From NCBI GenBank assembly GCA_013298245.1, contig JAAFHD010000002.1, positions 9,123 through 29,774 on the forward strand: a stretch of 20,652 bases of DNA. The letters run 5' to 3'. Positions 6,910 to 15,212 of the stretch are shown here, piece by piece; positions within the stretch are counted from its first letter, which is position 1, and every line of letters begins with the position of its first letter. The notes beneath the pieces were generated by a model. It did not search any database, was not told where the DNA came from, and saw nothing but the letters and a program-made list of their open reading frames with translations. The position numbers and the translations under genes were made by a program. The DNA is from Alphaproteobacteria bacterium. GTDB taxonomy: Bacteria > Pseudomonadota > Alphaproteobacteria > Acetobacterales > Acetobacteraceae.

Positions 6910-9362
6910 CCATCGCATGTGTCATCCCCGCCTTCGCGCAGCCCGCGCTGCTGGCCGAAGCCGTGCAATCGGCCATGGCGCAGACCCTGCCCGGCACCAT
7001 GGTCGTCATCGTCGATGATGGCTGCCCGATGCCCGAAACGCGCACGACCGCGCTTGAATGCGCGGCGCTCCACCCGGGCCGTGTTCACGTGATGCGCCAG
7101 CGCAATGGCGGGTTGTCGGCGGCCCGCAATGCCGGGATCGACTACGCGCTCTGCACCTTTCCCGATCTACGGGCGGTGTACATGCTGGATGCCGACAACA
7201 GGATCCATCCGCATTTCCTGCAACGTGCGCTGGTTGCGCTGGAAAGCTCTCCGCGCGTGGGCTGGGCCTATCCCGATATCGATGATCTTGGCCCCGAGGC
7301 ACGTTGGGACACCGGCGGGCCGTTTCTGTTGGCCCCCTTGCTGCACGACAATTTCTGCGAAGCGGGCAGCCTGATTTCGCGGCGCATGCTGGATGCCGGG
7401 CTGCGCTTCGACACCACCATGCGCCAAGGCTTCGAGGACGCTGAATTCTGGCTGCGCGCCGCGCGGCACGGCTTTGAGGGCAGGCACATCCCGCAGGCCG
7501 GCTTCCGGTATCGCCGTCGCGCCGAATCCATGCTGGCCGACAGTGAACGCCTGCGCCCGGTGCTGCAGGAAGAGATGCGCCGCCGCAATCCGTCGCTGTG
7601 GCAGCCACACAATCTTCTCCGCCTGGAAGCGGAGGAATTGCCGCGCCACGCGATCATCCAACCCGGCGCCACCGACGTCCGCATCGCGCTGGACCCGGCG
7701 GCTGGCGACAGCGTGTCGCGCCAGGAATTCCGCCAGCTGCTGGCCGCGGCCCGGGCCACGCCAGACCACCACGCGGTTCCGGGCATTGTCGCGGTTCTGG
7801 CGGCGGGTGTGGCGGATGTGCTCAGCGCGCACGGCCTTTTGCACGCAGTGTTCTGGCGCGCCGCGATGCTGCTGCGGGACCAGCCCGTGGTGGCTTTGCT
7901 GCTGCACGCCGAGGTGCCGGTTCTGGGCATGCGCCTGGCTGAAGGCGCGCTGGATGCATCGCATGGCGTGTTCATCGCCACCGCGTCACTGTTGGATGAT
8001 CCGGCGCGCATCGCCACGTTGCTCCATGATGCGCGGGCCATGCGGCTGGATGTGTCGTGCACCGGCCAGGTGCCGCGCCCCGATGATTCACCGCTGATGG
8101 AAGCGGCGGCCGAGGTCGCATTGCTGCCGGCCGCGCCGCCTGCCGCGGCATGGCGCCGGCCATGGAGAACGCCGCTGCATGCGGTCATTCGGCAGGTGGC
8201 GGCCCGCACGGGAATCGGCATCATGCGGCCCGCGCGCCCAGGCGGCAGGAACATCGCCATCGTGCAGCCATTGCACGCCCATGGCGGTGTGGAGCGCGTG
8301 TTGCTCCAGCAGGCGCATGTGCTGCGCAGCCACGGTTGGACGCCGCATTTGGTGATAGCGGAACGGCCGGACATGACGCCCTTGCCGGGCCTGCATGAGG
8401 CCTATGCCAGCGTGAATTTCTTTCCCGATTCAGGCTATGAATCATGGTCGGACCCGCAGCGCAGATATTTCGGCGCGGAGGTTTCCGCATTCTCGCATCA
8501 CACCCCGGCCGCCGATGCGGTCGGCCTGCTGGCCGGAATGGATGTGGTGCTGAACACGCACAGCATGGCATGCCATTCGCTGGTCGGGCGCTTGCGCCGC
8601 GGCGGCGTGCGGTGCCTGGTTGGCCTGCATGTCGTGGAACGCGACGGCTGGGGCATGCCCGTGGGCCAGGCGCATAGCGCCCTTGCGTATGAACATGCCT
8701 ATGACGGCGCGATCGTGATTTCCGACGCATTGGCGCGCTGGTGCACGGCGCAGGGCTGGCCGCGCGAAAAGATCACCGTGGTGCGCAACGCGCCCGGCTA
8801 TGACACCACCATCGCGCCGCCGCGGCGCGACCACGCGCATCGGAGGCTGCGCGCGCTGTTTCTGGGCCGGCTCGATGCCCAGAAGGGCCTGGAACGGCTA
8901 TCGGCGATCATTCGCGACACGCGTGGGTTTGTGGATTGGCGCGTGGTTGGCAAGCCGGTGCTGGACGGCGCGCCACCTGATCTTGGCATCGCGATCGAGC
9001 CCATCATGACAGCGCCTGACGCGCTTGATGCGCTGTATTCCTGGGCCGATGTCATGCTGCTGCCCAGCCATTTCGAGGGCGTGCCGCTGACCATCCTGGA
9101 AGCCCAGCGCCTTGGTTGTGTGCCGCTCGCGACCGATGTCGGCGCCGTGGCTGAAGCGGTGTCCGATGGTGTGGACGGGCTGCTGCTGCCCAATGATGCC
9201 AGGTGCGAAGCGCTTGCCATCGACGCGCTGCGGCGTCTGGACAAGGATCGGGTTGCACTCGCGGCCCTGTCACAAAACGCGGTATCGAGGCTGTCGTCAG
9301 CACGTTGGGAAGACACCATGCAGCCTATGCTGGCCCTGTTGGACGGGTTGATGCAGCGATGA
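6906..9362 (+). CDS. Two-module glycosyltransferase: GT2 (GT-A) N-terminus and GT4 (GT-B) C-terminus
   Basis: The 818-residue protein joins two transferases. The GT2 module (about 1-250) shows CVIPAFAQPALLAEAVQSAM, VVIVDDG, GGLSAARNAG, the metal-binding DAD at 95-97 and the base motif GFEDAEFWLRAARHGF (Glu177/Asp178). The GT4 module (about 446-818) has VQPLHAHGGVERVLLQQAHV, FLGRLDAQKGLERL near 651, and the EX7E motif HFEGVPLTILEA near 723, with GADVMLLPS-like WADVMLLPS before it. Residues about 255-445 match nothing I recognise. No signal peptide or membrane segment is evident, so it should act at the cytoplasmic face on a nucleotide sugar and a glycan acceptor. Both modules keep their key residues, suggesting consecutive sugar additions. 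It overlaps rsmD and the next gene by ATGA. Donor and acceptor are unknown. Confidence 0.88.
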   Translation: MTIACVIPAFAQPALLAEAVQSAMAQTLPGTMVVIVDDGCPMPETRTTALECAALHPGRVHVMRQRNGGLSAARNAGIDYALCTFPDLRAVYMLDADNRIHPHFLQRALVALESSPRVGWAYPDIDDLGPEARWDTGGPFLLAPLLHDNFCEAGSLISRRMLDAGLRFDTTMRQGFEDAEFWLRAARHGFEGRHIPQAGFRYRRRAESMLADSERLRPVLQEEMRRRNPSLWQPHNLLRLEAEELPRHAIIQPGATDVRIALDPAAGDSVSRQEFRQLLAAARATPDHHAVPGIVAVLAAGVADVLSAHGLLHAVFWRAAMLLRDQPVVALLLHAEVPVLGMRLAEGALDASHGVFIATASLLDDPARIATLLHDARAMRLDVSCTGQVPRPDDSPLMEAAAEVALLPAAPPAAAWRRPWRTPLHAVIRQVAARTGIGIMRPARPGGRNIAIVQPLHAHGGVERVLLQQAHVLRSHGWTPHLVIAERPDMTPLPGLHEAYASVNFFPDSGYESWSDPQRRYFGAEVSAFSHHTPAADAVGLLAGMDVVLNTHSMACHSLVGRLRRGGVRCLVGLHVVERDGWGMPVGQAHSALAYEHAYDGAIVISDALARWCTAQGWPREKITVVRNAPGYDTTIAPPRRDHAHRRLRALFLGRLDAQKGLERLSAIIRDTRGFVDWRVVGKPVLDGAPPDLGIAIEPIMTAPDALDALYSWADVMLLPSHFEGVPLTILEAQRLGCVPLATDVGAVAEAVSDGVDGLLLPNDARCEALAIDALRRLDKDRVALAALSQNAVSRLSSARWEDTMQPMLALLDGLMQR

Positions 9363-10570
9363 TCCTGGTCGCCGATATTGCCGCCTTGATGGCCGAGCCC
9401 GCCGTCCTGATCCTGGATGGCGACATGCCCGCGCCGGCGTTGCCATTGCCGTTGTGGCGCATGCGGCGCGAGGGCCAGGCCTGGGTTCTGGCCCGCAATG
9501 AGGTTGGCGCGCCTTCGCCGCTGCATGCCGCGCCGCTGGGCGTGCTGGGTGTGCTGGCAGCCGACGATCCCGCCTGGCTGTCGCTCTGGCCTGGCACGGA
9601 ACCACCCCTGGTTCTGCGCGACGTCGCGTCCTGCGCGGCGCTGCTGGCCGCGCAGCTGCAGGCGGCACTTGCGCGCAACGGCGCGCTGCGTGGTGAAGTG
9701 CTGGCATTGCGCGCCGAACATGAAGCCGCCCGGCTGGCAATCGCCCATTGGCAACGCAGTGCCGCCCAGACGGCCCCCGCGGCGCCATCCTTGCTGCACA
9801 CGGATACCCTCGGGCCGATGCACGAATTGCCGGTGGGTCGGACCCGGCTTGCCCGCGTATTGCCGGTTCCGCTCGATCAAACTTGCACGCTCGGCATCAA
9901 CATCCGCGCGGCATTGTGTGGCATCGGCACCAGCATGCGCGTGCGGCTGATCGGCGCGGAGAGTGCGCGGGTGGCGGCTTCATGGCATGTGCCGGGCAGC
10001 GCGTTGCTGCCGGGGTGGTTGATGCTCGATCTGCCGATGCCGGCGCCGATCTGGGGCGAGACGGCTTTGGTCGAGGTCACCATCGATGTAGCCCCCGGCG
10101 CGTCACTCGTCTTCGCTGACCCAGCGCCAAGCCTGCGCCTGTTTCGCTCACACGGTGCGCCGCGCTTCCAGGTGGCACCTTTGCACGACAGCACCGAAGT
10201 CGGGATGGGCTTGCCACCTGACGGCATCGCTTGCGCGCTGCCTGACGCAATCTGGCGGGGCCGCCCCCGCCAATTGCTGCTGCAACCAGGCGGCAGCGGT
10301 GAACTGACCCTGCCGGCGGTCCCGGTGGCCGGCTTTGATGCGGTGCATGCCTCTCTGGTGGTCAGCGGCGGGCCGGTTCAGGCCATGCTGGCCTGCGGCG
10401 ACATCTGCACCGGCTGGCGTGATGTTCAGCACGGCGAACTGGAACTGGTGCTGGCTTTGCCCGCCCAAGCCACGGGGCATGCGTCGGTCAGCGTTGCGAT
10501 GCGCGCCATGGGCGCATCGCCCGCGCAGGTGGAATGGCGGAACTTGCGGGCGTCACGCGGCGCCCGGTGA
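9359..10570 (+). CDS. Unrecognised 403-residue protein paired with the glycosyltransferase (possibly DUF6212-like)
   Basis: No firm family assignment; it may be a DUF6212-type protein, but I cannot verify this. The ATG at 9359 overlaps the glycosyltransferase stop as ATGA, which decides the start over an upstream open frame. Residues about 1-90 are a mixed hydrophobic domain (MILVADIAALMAEPAVLILD). Residues about 92-135 form an Ala/Leu/Glu-rich helix with coiled-coil character. From about 140 the sequence is beta-rich with many Pro/Gly turns (for example LPGWLMLDLPMPAP and LLLQPGGSGELTLP), resembling jelly-roll-like carbohydrate-associated domains, though this is inference from composition. 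There is no signal peptide or membrane segment. It likely assists or modifies the glycan made by its partner. It ends 22 bases from the convergent ilvE stop. Confidence 0.75.
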   Translation: MILVADIAALMAEPAVLILDGDMPAPALPLPLWRMRREGQAWVLARNEVGAPSPLHAAPLGVLGVLAADDPAWLSLWPGTEPPLVLRDVASCAALLAAQLQAALARNGALRGEVLALRAEHEAARLAIAHWQRSAAQTAPAAPSLLHTDTLGPMHELPVGRTRLARVLPVPLDQTCTLGINIRAALCGIGTSMRVRLIGAESARVAASWHVPGSALLPGWLMLDLPMPAPIWGETALVEVTIDVAPGASLVFADPAPSLRLFRSHGAPRFQVAPLHDSTEVGMGLPPDGIACALPDAIWRGRPRQLLLQPGGSGELTLPAVPVAGFDAVHASLVVSGGPVQAMLACGDICTGWRDVQHGELELVLALPAQATGHASVSVAMRAMGASPAQVEWRNLRASRGAR

Positions 10571-10592
10571 TGCGCGCCGGATTGCCCGGTGT

Positions 10593-11495
10593 CTACGCGA
10601 CCAGCTTCATCACTTCCGCCGGGTTCTTCCGCACCAACGCGTTGTAGTCTTCCATCAAGGTGCGCGTGATGTCGCCGGGGGTGTAGGTGTTGTCACCGAT
10701 GCAGGCCACCGGCGTCACTTCCGCAGCCGTGCCGGCCACGAACACTTCCGATGCGCGCGCCAGGTCGGATGCCGGCATCACGCGTTCCACCATCTGCATC
10801 TGGCGCTTCTTGGCCAGCGCCATCACCGAACGGCGCGTGATGCCGTCCAGGAAGCAGGTGGGTGTGGGCGTATGGATCACGCCGTCGATCACGAAGAAGG
10901 CGTTGGCGCCGGTGGCTTCAGCGATGTCGCCCTTGTGGTCCAGCATGAAGGCATCGTCATAGCCTTCATCCATCGCGGCGTGCTTGGACAGCGTGCCGAT
11001 CATGTACAGGCCGGCCGCCTTGCTGGCCGTGGGTGCGGTGTCCGGTGCGGGGCGGCGCCACTTCGCCATCGCCAGGCGCACGCCCTTCATGCGCTGCTCC
11101 ACGCCGAAATAGGCGCCCCATTCCCAGGTCGCGATCGCCACATGGATCTTGGTGGCCTTGGCACCCACGCCCATTTCTTCCGGGCCGCGCCAGGCGATCG
11201 GGCGCACATAAGCTTCGGTGAATTTGTTGGCCGCGAGGGTCGCGATGCAGGCGGCGTCGATTTCATCGGCCGAATAGGGAATTTCGAAGCCCAGGATGCG
11301 CCCCGAATCGATCAGGCGTTGCGTATGGTCGCGCAGGCGGAAGATGTTGCCCGAATAGCACCGTTCGCCTTCGAACACCGCGCTGGCATAATGCAGCGCA
11401 TGGGAGAGCACATGCAGCTTCGCCTCGCGCCATGGGCGCAAAGCGCCGTCCAGCCAGATGAAACCGTCGCGATCGTCGAAGGGGATCAGGGCCAT
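10593..11495 (-). CDS. ilvE: Branched-chain amino acid aminotransferase
   Basis: This fold-type IV PLP enzyme of 300 residues catalyses the last transamination to valine, leucine and isoleucine. It shows FIWLDGALRPWREAKLHVLSHALHY, SAVFEGERCY, the Schiff-base lysine Lys159 in TASKAAGLYM, and the phosphate and substrate region GYDDAFMLDHKGDIAEATGANAFFV followed by FLDGITRRSVMALA. FVAGTAAEVTPVACIG completes the family signature. The start is ATG 11495 (MALIPFDDRDG). It has GGAG seven bases upstream (plus-strand 11503-11506), and translation from an ATG ten codons earlier would add a basic non-family leader. It is divergent from the MarR gene, with 75 bases between starts. Placement beside MarR/OmpR regulators is a recurring alphaproteobacterial arrangement as I recall it. 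Confidence 0.94.
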   Translation of the reverse strand: MALIPFDDRDGFIWLDGALRPWREAKLHVLSHALHYASAVFEGERCYSGNIFRLRDHTQRLIDSGRILGFEIPYSADEIDAACIATLAANKFTEAYVRPIAWRGPEEMGVGAKATKIHVAIATWEWGAYFGVEQRMKGVRLAMAKWRRPAPDTAPTASKAAGLYMIGTLSKHAAMDEGYDDAFMLDHKGDIAEATGANAFFVIDGVIHTPTPTCFLDGITRRSVMALAKKRQMQMVERVMPASDLARASEVFVAGTAAEVTPVACIGDNTYTPGDITRTLMEDYNALVRKNPAEVMKLVA

Positions 11496-11502
11496 GGCGT
11501 GT

Positions 11503-11506
11503 CTCC
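11503..11506 (-). promoter_or_regulatory. Ribosome binding site of ilvE
   Basis: GGAG on the minus strand lies seven bases before ATG 11495 and supports that start over the upstream ATG at 11525. Confidence 0.6.
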
Positions 11507-11570
11507 GTAGGAAGGTGTCGCGCAATTATGTTGCGTCCAATCCTTGTGTTTTAGAACTTCGCGCCTGGAT

Positions 11571-12110
11571 ATGTCAATCATGCTGACCAAACCCCCCGGC
11601 ATGGCAGCCATGCCCGAAGCGCCGCGCGGCACGCGCGACCTGCTGTTTCTGCGAGAGGCGGAAATCCGCCTGGCGCAGGACTTGCTGTTCTTCGGCTATC
11701 GCGGCTTCACCGCCCCACCCGACCAGATCCTGGAAACACTGGACATGGGCCGCGCGCATCACCGCGTGCTGCATTTCGTAGGCCGCCGCCCGGGCATCAC
11801 GGTGGGTGATCTGCTGGGCATCCTGGGCATCACCAAGCAGTCGCTGGGCCGCGTGCTGCAACCGATGATCGCCGATGACTACGTGACGCAAACCGCCGGC
11901 CGGTCGGACAAGCGCCAGCGCCTGCTGTCGCTGACCGAAAAGGGTGCCGCGCTGGAACGCCAGCTGTATGATTCGCAGCGGGAGGTCATCATGCGCGCAT
12001 ACCGCGAAGCCGGCCCGCAAGCCGTCGAAGGCTTCCGCCGCGTCATGCGCGGCCTGATGGGCGAGGCCGCGCGCGAAGAGATCGACCGCCTGGAGGCCCG
12101 CCGCCCATGA
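11571..12110 (+). CDS. MarR family transcriptional regulator (PetP-like)
   Basis: The 179-residue protein has a dimerising N-terminal helix region (FLREAEIRLAQDLLFFGYRGF). A winged helix-turn-helix follows: GITVGDLLGILGITKQSLGRVLQPMI (recognition helix around ITKQSLGRVL), a wing DYVTQTAGRSDKRQRLLSLT with the conserved D-R pair of MarR wings, and a long C-terminal dimerisation helix. The start is taken at ATG 11571; ATG 11580 and an upstream TTG at 11544 are alternatives. It overlaps the response-regulator gene by ATGA, so it is the first gene of a three-gene regulatory operon. MarR next to an OmpR-type regulator is like PetP/PetR of Rhodobacter, which is needed for cytochrome bc1 expression. 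That parallel is inferred from organisation only. Confidence 0.87.
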   Translation: MSIMLTKPPGMAAMPEAPRGTRDLLFLREAEIRLAQDLLFFGYRGFTAPPDQILETLDMGRAHHRVLHFVGRRPGITVGDLLGILGITKQSLGRVLQPMIADDYVTQTAGRSDKRQRLLSLTEKGAALERQLYDSQREVIMRAYREAGPQAVEGFRRVMRGLMGEAAREEIDRLEARRP

Positions 12111-12802
12111 CCGACCACGCGCATCTTCTGGTGGTGGATGACGACGCGCGGCTGCGCGGCCTGCTGCAACGCTTCCTGACCGAACAGGGTTTTCGGGTCA
12201 GCGTGGCGGGCGATGCCGCCGAGGCCCGCACCGCGCTGCGATCCCTGGCGTTCGATTTGATCGTGCTGGACGTGATGATGCCGGGCGAAACCGGCCTGGA
12301 ACTGGTGGACAGCCTGCGCCGCGGCCGCGACGAAGTGCCGGTGCTGATGCTGACCGCGCGCGGCGACCCCGATGACCGTGTGGCCGGCTTCGAAGCAGGC
12401 GCCGATGACTACCTGCAAAAACCCTTCGACCCGCGCGAATTGGCGCACCGCATCCGCACCATTCTGCGCCGCGCCGCGGTGCCGGTTGCGGCGCCCACGG
12501 GCGGGCCGGTCCAGTTGGGCGCGCGCTGGTTCGACCCGGACCGCAATGAGCTGCGCGGCCCCGAAGGCAGCATCCGCCTGACCGGTGGCGAAGCGGCGCT
12601 GCTGGCCGCGCTGGCCAAACGCCCCGGCGAAGTCTTGTCGCGCGAAGACATAGCGGACGCCCTTGGCACGCCCGATGCCGGCGAACGCGCGGTGGACGTG
12701 CAAGTCACCCGCCTGCGCCGCAAGATCGAAGCCGACCCGCGCGAGCCGCGCTTCCTGCACACCATCCGCCACAAGGGCTATGTTCTAAGGCCCGGCACCT
12801 GA
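12107..12802 (+). CDS. OmpR/PhoB-type two-component response regulator (PetR-like)
   Basis: The 231-residue protein carries a receiver domain at 1-~120 with the acidic pocket Asp11-Asp13, phosphoacceptor Asp55 (IVLDVMMPG), Thr83 (MLTARG) and Lys105 (LQKPFDPREL). An OmpR-type winged-helix effector domain follows at about 135-231 (FDPDRNELRG, LTGGEAALLAALAKRPGEVL, AVDVQVTRLRRKIE, and the wing IRHKGYVLRPG). All phosphorylation residues are present. It overlaps the MarR gene by ATGA and the kinase gene by one base (TGATG), so the kinase is its obvious partner. Target genes are not indicated by the sequence. Confidence 0.95.
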   Translation: MTDHAHLLVVDDDARLRGLLQRFLTEQGFRVSVAGDAAEARTALRSLAFDLIVLDVMMPGETGLELVDSLRRGRDEVPVLMLTARGDPDDRVAGFEAGADDYLQKPFDPRELAHRIRTILRRAAVPVAAPTGGPVQLGARWFDPDRNELRGPEGSIRLTGGEAALLAALAKRPGEVLSREDIADALGTPDAGERAVDVQVTRLRRKIEADPREPRFLHTIRHKGYVLRPGT

Positions 12803-14112
12803 TGAAGCGCTGGCTGCCGCGCGGCCTGATGGGCCGCCTGCTGCTGATTCTGCTGGCGCCGCTGGTGATCGTGCAGGCCGTCGCGCTGATTGCGTTCTAC
12901 GATGGCCATCTGGGCGTGATTTCCCGCCGACTGACCGATGCGCTGGCGGGCGAAGTGGGCATGGTCGTCCACGTCCTGTCCAACACGCCCGAAGAAACCC
13001 AGGCCATCATCCGGCGTGAGGCCGCCTGGCGCATGGGCTTTGCCATCGCCTTCGAACCCGGCGCGACCTTGGGCGAGGTGCCGCAACGCCCCGCGCGCCT
13101 GCCCTTCCTGCCGCTGGAACAGGACCTGCACACGGCGCTGACGCGCATCGTGCAACTGCCCTTCGATGCCGATTGGAACAGCGACCCCAGCAACATCGTC
13201 ATGCGCGTGCAGACCGACCGCGGCGTGTTTTCCATCGAGGCACCGCGCCGCCGCCTGTTCACCACCACCTTCGTGGTTTTCGTGATCTGGCTGGTGGGTT
13301 TCGCCATCCTGTTCACCACGGTTGCGGTGATGTTCATGCGCATCCAGGTGCGCGCCATCCGCCGGCTTTCCAGCGCGGTGCAAGGCTTCGGCGAAGGGCG
13401 GGACGCAGTGGCGATCAAGCCCGAGGGCGCTGCCGAAGTGCGCCAGGCCGCCATCGCCTTCAACCAGATGCAGGACAATATCCGCCGCCACCTGGACCAG
13501 CGCACCGAGATGCTGGCCGGCATCAGCCATGATCTGCGAACGCCCATCACGCGCATGCGCCTGGGCCTCGCGATGCTGCCGCGCACGCCTGACGTGGCCG
13601 AAGACGTCGCCGCCCTGGAACAGGACACGGCGGAGATGGAGCGCCTGGTCGAAACCTACCTGGCCTTCGCGCGCGGGGAGGGCACGGAACGTCCGCGTGA
13701 GACGGACCTGGTGCCTATCCTGCGCGAACTGGCCGCCGCCGCGCGGCGCAGCGGTGGCGATGTGGCGGAAAACCTGCCCGATGCGCTGCGCCTGCCGCTG
13801 CGTGAAACCGCCATGCGCCGCGCCATCGGCAACCTGCTGGACAATGCGCGCCGGCATGGCAAACAGGTGGAACTGGGGCTGCGCGCCGAAGCCCGGGAAG
13901 CGCATATCACCGTCGATGACGACGGCCCCGGCATCCCCGAAGCGGACCGCGAGGACGCGTTCAAACCCTTCTCCACCGGCAGCGCGACGGGCACCGGGCT
14001 GGGCTTGGCGATCGCGCGCGATGTGGTGCGCGGCCATGGCGGGGAGATCAGCTTGGAGGCCAGCCCGCTGGGTGGGTTGCGGGCAAGGGTAAGGTTGCCG
14101 TTGGGCGGGTGA
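12802..14112 (+). CDS. EnvZ-type sensor histidine kinase
   Basis: The 436-residue membrane kinase has a first transmembrane helix at about 12-33 and a periplasmic sensor segment at about 34-152. A second transmembrane helix (about 153-178, VVFVIWLVGFAILFTTVAVM) and a HAMP linker follow. Next come the H-box with phosphoacceptor His243 (GISHDLRTPITRMRLGLAML), the N-box NLLDNARRHG (Asn344 and Asn348), the G1 box DDDGPGIPEADRE, the F-like region FKPF and the G2 box GTGLGLAIARDVV. The domain order and compact HisKA dimerisation domain match EnvZ. It is the third gene of the MarR-regulator-kinase operon. The periplasmic stimulus is not predictable. It ends 52 bases before the convergent ispH stop. 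Confidence 0.94.
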   Translation: MKRWLPRGLMGRLLLILLAPLVIVQAVALIAFYDGHLGVISRRLTDALAGEVGMVVHVLSNTPEETQAIIRREAAWRMGFAIAFEPGATLGEVPQRPARLPFLPLEQDLHTALTRIVQLPFDADWNSDPSNIVMRVQTDRGVFSIEAPRRRLFTTTFVVFVIWLVGFAILFTTVAVMFMRIQVRAIRRLSSAVQGFGEGRDAVAIKPEGAAEVRQAAIAFNQMQDNIRRHLDQRTEMLAGISHDLRTPITRMRLGLAMLPRTPDVAEDVAALEQDTAEMERLVETYLAFARGEGTERPRETDLVPILRELAAAARRSGGDVAENLPDALRLPLRETAMRRAIGNLLDNARRHGKQVELGLRAEAREAHITVDDDGPGIPEADREDAFKPFSTGSATGTGLGLAIARDVVRGHGGEISLEASPLGGLRARVRLPLGG

Positions 14113-14120
14113 ACTGCGGC

Positions 14121-14184
14121 TACGCCGCCGGCTGCACGCACCCCAGCAGGCAGCTTCCGTCGGCTTACGCCGCCGGCTGCACGC
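14121..14184. repeat. Direct repeat at the ispH 3' end (19 bp, 45-bp period)
   Basis: TACGCCGCCGGCTGCACGC occurs at 14121-14139 and 14166-14184, exactly 45 bases apart. On the minus strand both copies encode VQPAA followed by a stop (TAA for the real ispH end, TAG for the outer copy). A shared GGCAGCTT farther along each unit suggests that about 45 bases of the gene end were duplicated in frame and the outer copy has since diverged. Confidence 0.75.
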
Positions 14185-15136
14185 TCAACGCCGCCGGCAG
14201 CTTGAAGGTGATGCGCTCCTCGGCCACCACCACTTCCTCGCTGGTCAGCGCATAGCGTTCGCGCATCCGGTCCAGCACCTCTTCCACCAACACTTCCGGC
14301 GCGCTCGCGCCCGCGGTCACGCCCACGATGCGCACGCCTTCCAGGATGGAAAGGTCCAGGTCCCGCCCGCGCTGCACCATGATGGATTTCGGGCAGCCGG
14401 CGCGCGACGCCACCTCCACCAACCGCAGCGAGTTCGACGAATTCGGCGCACCCACCACGATCATCAAATCCGCCCGGGGTGCTATCGCCTTCACCGCCGC
14501 CTGGCGGTTCGTCGTCGCGTAGCAAATATCTTCCTTGGCCGGCGAGGCAATCTCCGGGAAGCGCCCCTGCAAAATCCCGATCACCTCGGCGGTGTCATCC
14601 ACCGACAGCGTTGTCTGCGTGATGAAGGCCAGCGACGCGCCATCGGGCGGCAGCACGGTCCGCGCGTCGTTCTCGTCTTCGATCAGCGTGATGCTGCCCT
14701 CCGGCAGCTGGCCCATGGTGCCAATCACTTCCGGGTGCCCGGCATGGCCGATCATGAAGATGTGCCGGCCGCGCGCATGATGATGCTCGGCCTCCCGGTG
14801 CACCTTGCTGACCAGCGGGCAGGTCGCATCCAGGTAGAACATCTGGCGGCGTTCGGCCTCACCGGGAATCGCCTTGGGCACGCCATGGGCGGAAAACACC
14901 ACCGGCTGGCCGTCATCCGGAATCTCGTCCAGCTCTTCCACGAACACCGCGCCCAGCTTCTCCAGGCTTTCCACCACGAAGCGGTTGTGCACGATCTCGT
15001 GCCGCACATAGACCGGCGCGCCGTAGCGCTTCAGCGCCTCCTCGACGATCTTGATGGCGCGGTCCACGCCGGCGCAGAAGCCGCGCGGGCCTGCCAGCAG
15101 GATGTGCAGTTGCGGCTTGGTGACTGTGTCCAGCAT
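14165..15136 (-). CDS. ispH: 4-hydroxy-3-methylbut-2-enyl diphosphate reductase
   Basis: IspH (LytB) is the iron-sulfur enzyme that performs the last step of the MEP isoprenoid pathway, making IPP and DMAPP. The 323-residue sequence has the three cluster cysteines Cys21 ([10 protein letters not shown]), Cys106 ([11 protein letters not shown]) and Cys205 ([11 protein letters not shown]). It also has the diphosphate-binding histidines His50 and His84 (SAHGVP), and [11 protein letters not shown] with His134 and catalytic Glu136. TQTTLS and GAPNSSNS are conserved too. The start is ATG 15136, preceded by GGAAG/GAGG on the minus strand. The frame is open about 63 codons farther upstream, but that part covers the divergent lipoprotein gene and is not family-like. 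The tail VQPAA is duplicated just downstream. Confidence 0.95.
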   Translation of the reverse strand: MLDTVTKPQLHILLAGPRGFCAGVDRAIKIVEEALKRYGAPVYVRHEIVHNRFVVESLEKLGAVFVEELDEIPDDGQPVVFSAHGVPKAIPGEAERRQMFYLDATCPLVSKVHREAEHHHARGRHIFMIGHAGHPEVIGTMGQLPEGSITLIEDENDARTVLPPDGASLAFITQTTLSVDDTAEVIGILQGRFPEIASPAKEDICYATTNRQAAVKAIAPRADLMIVVGAPNSSNSLRLVEVASRAGCPKSIMVQRGRDLDLSILEGVRIVGVTAGASAPEVLVEEVLDRMRERYALTSEEVVVAEERITFKLPAALSVQPAA

Positions 15137-15212
15137 GGGCCTCACTTCCGAAATCGCGCCAATCGCGGCATATGGGGCGTCATAACCGCTTGGCCCAGAG
15201 GTGGCCAGCGGC

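Noticed and set aside
11525..11557. Possible divergent promoters between ilvE and the MarR gene (ATTATG on one strand, TTGCGT with TAGAAC on the other).
   Set aside because: Spacing is 15 bases for the plus-strand pair and no convincing -35 exists for the minus-strand one, so I did not list them as features.
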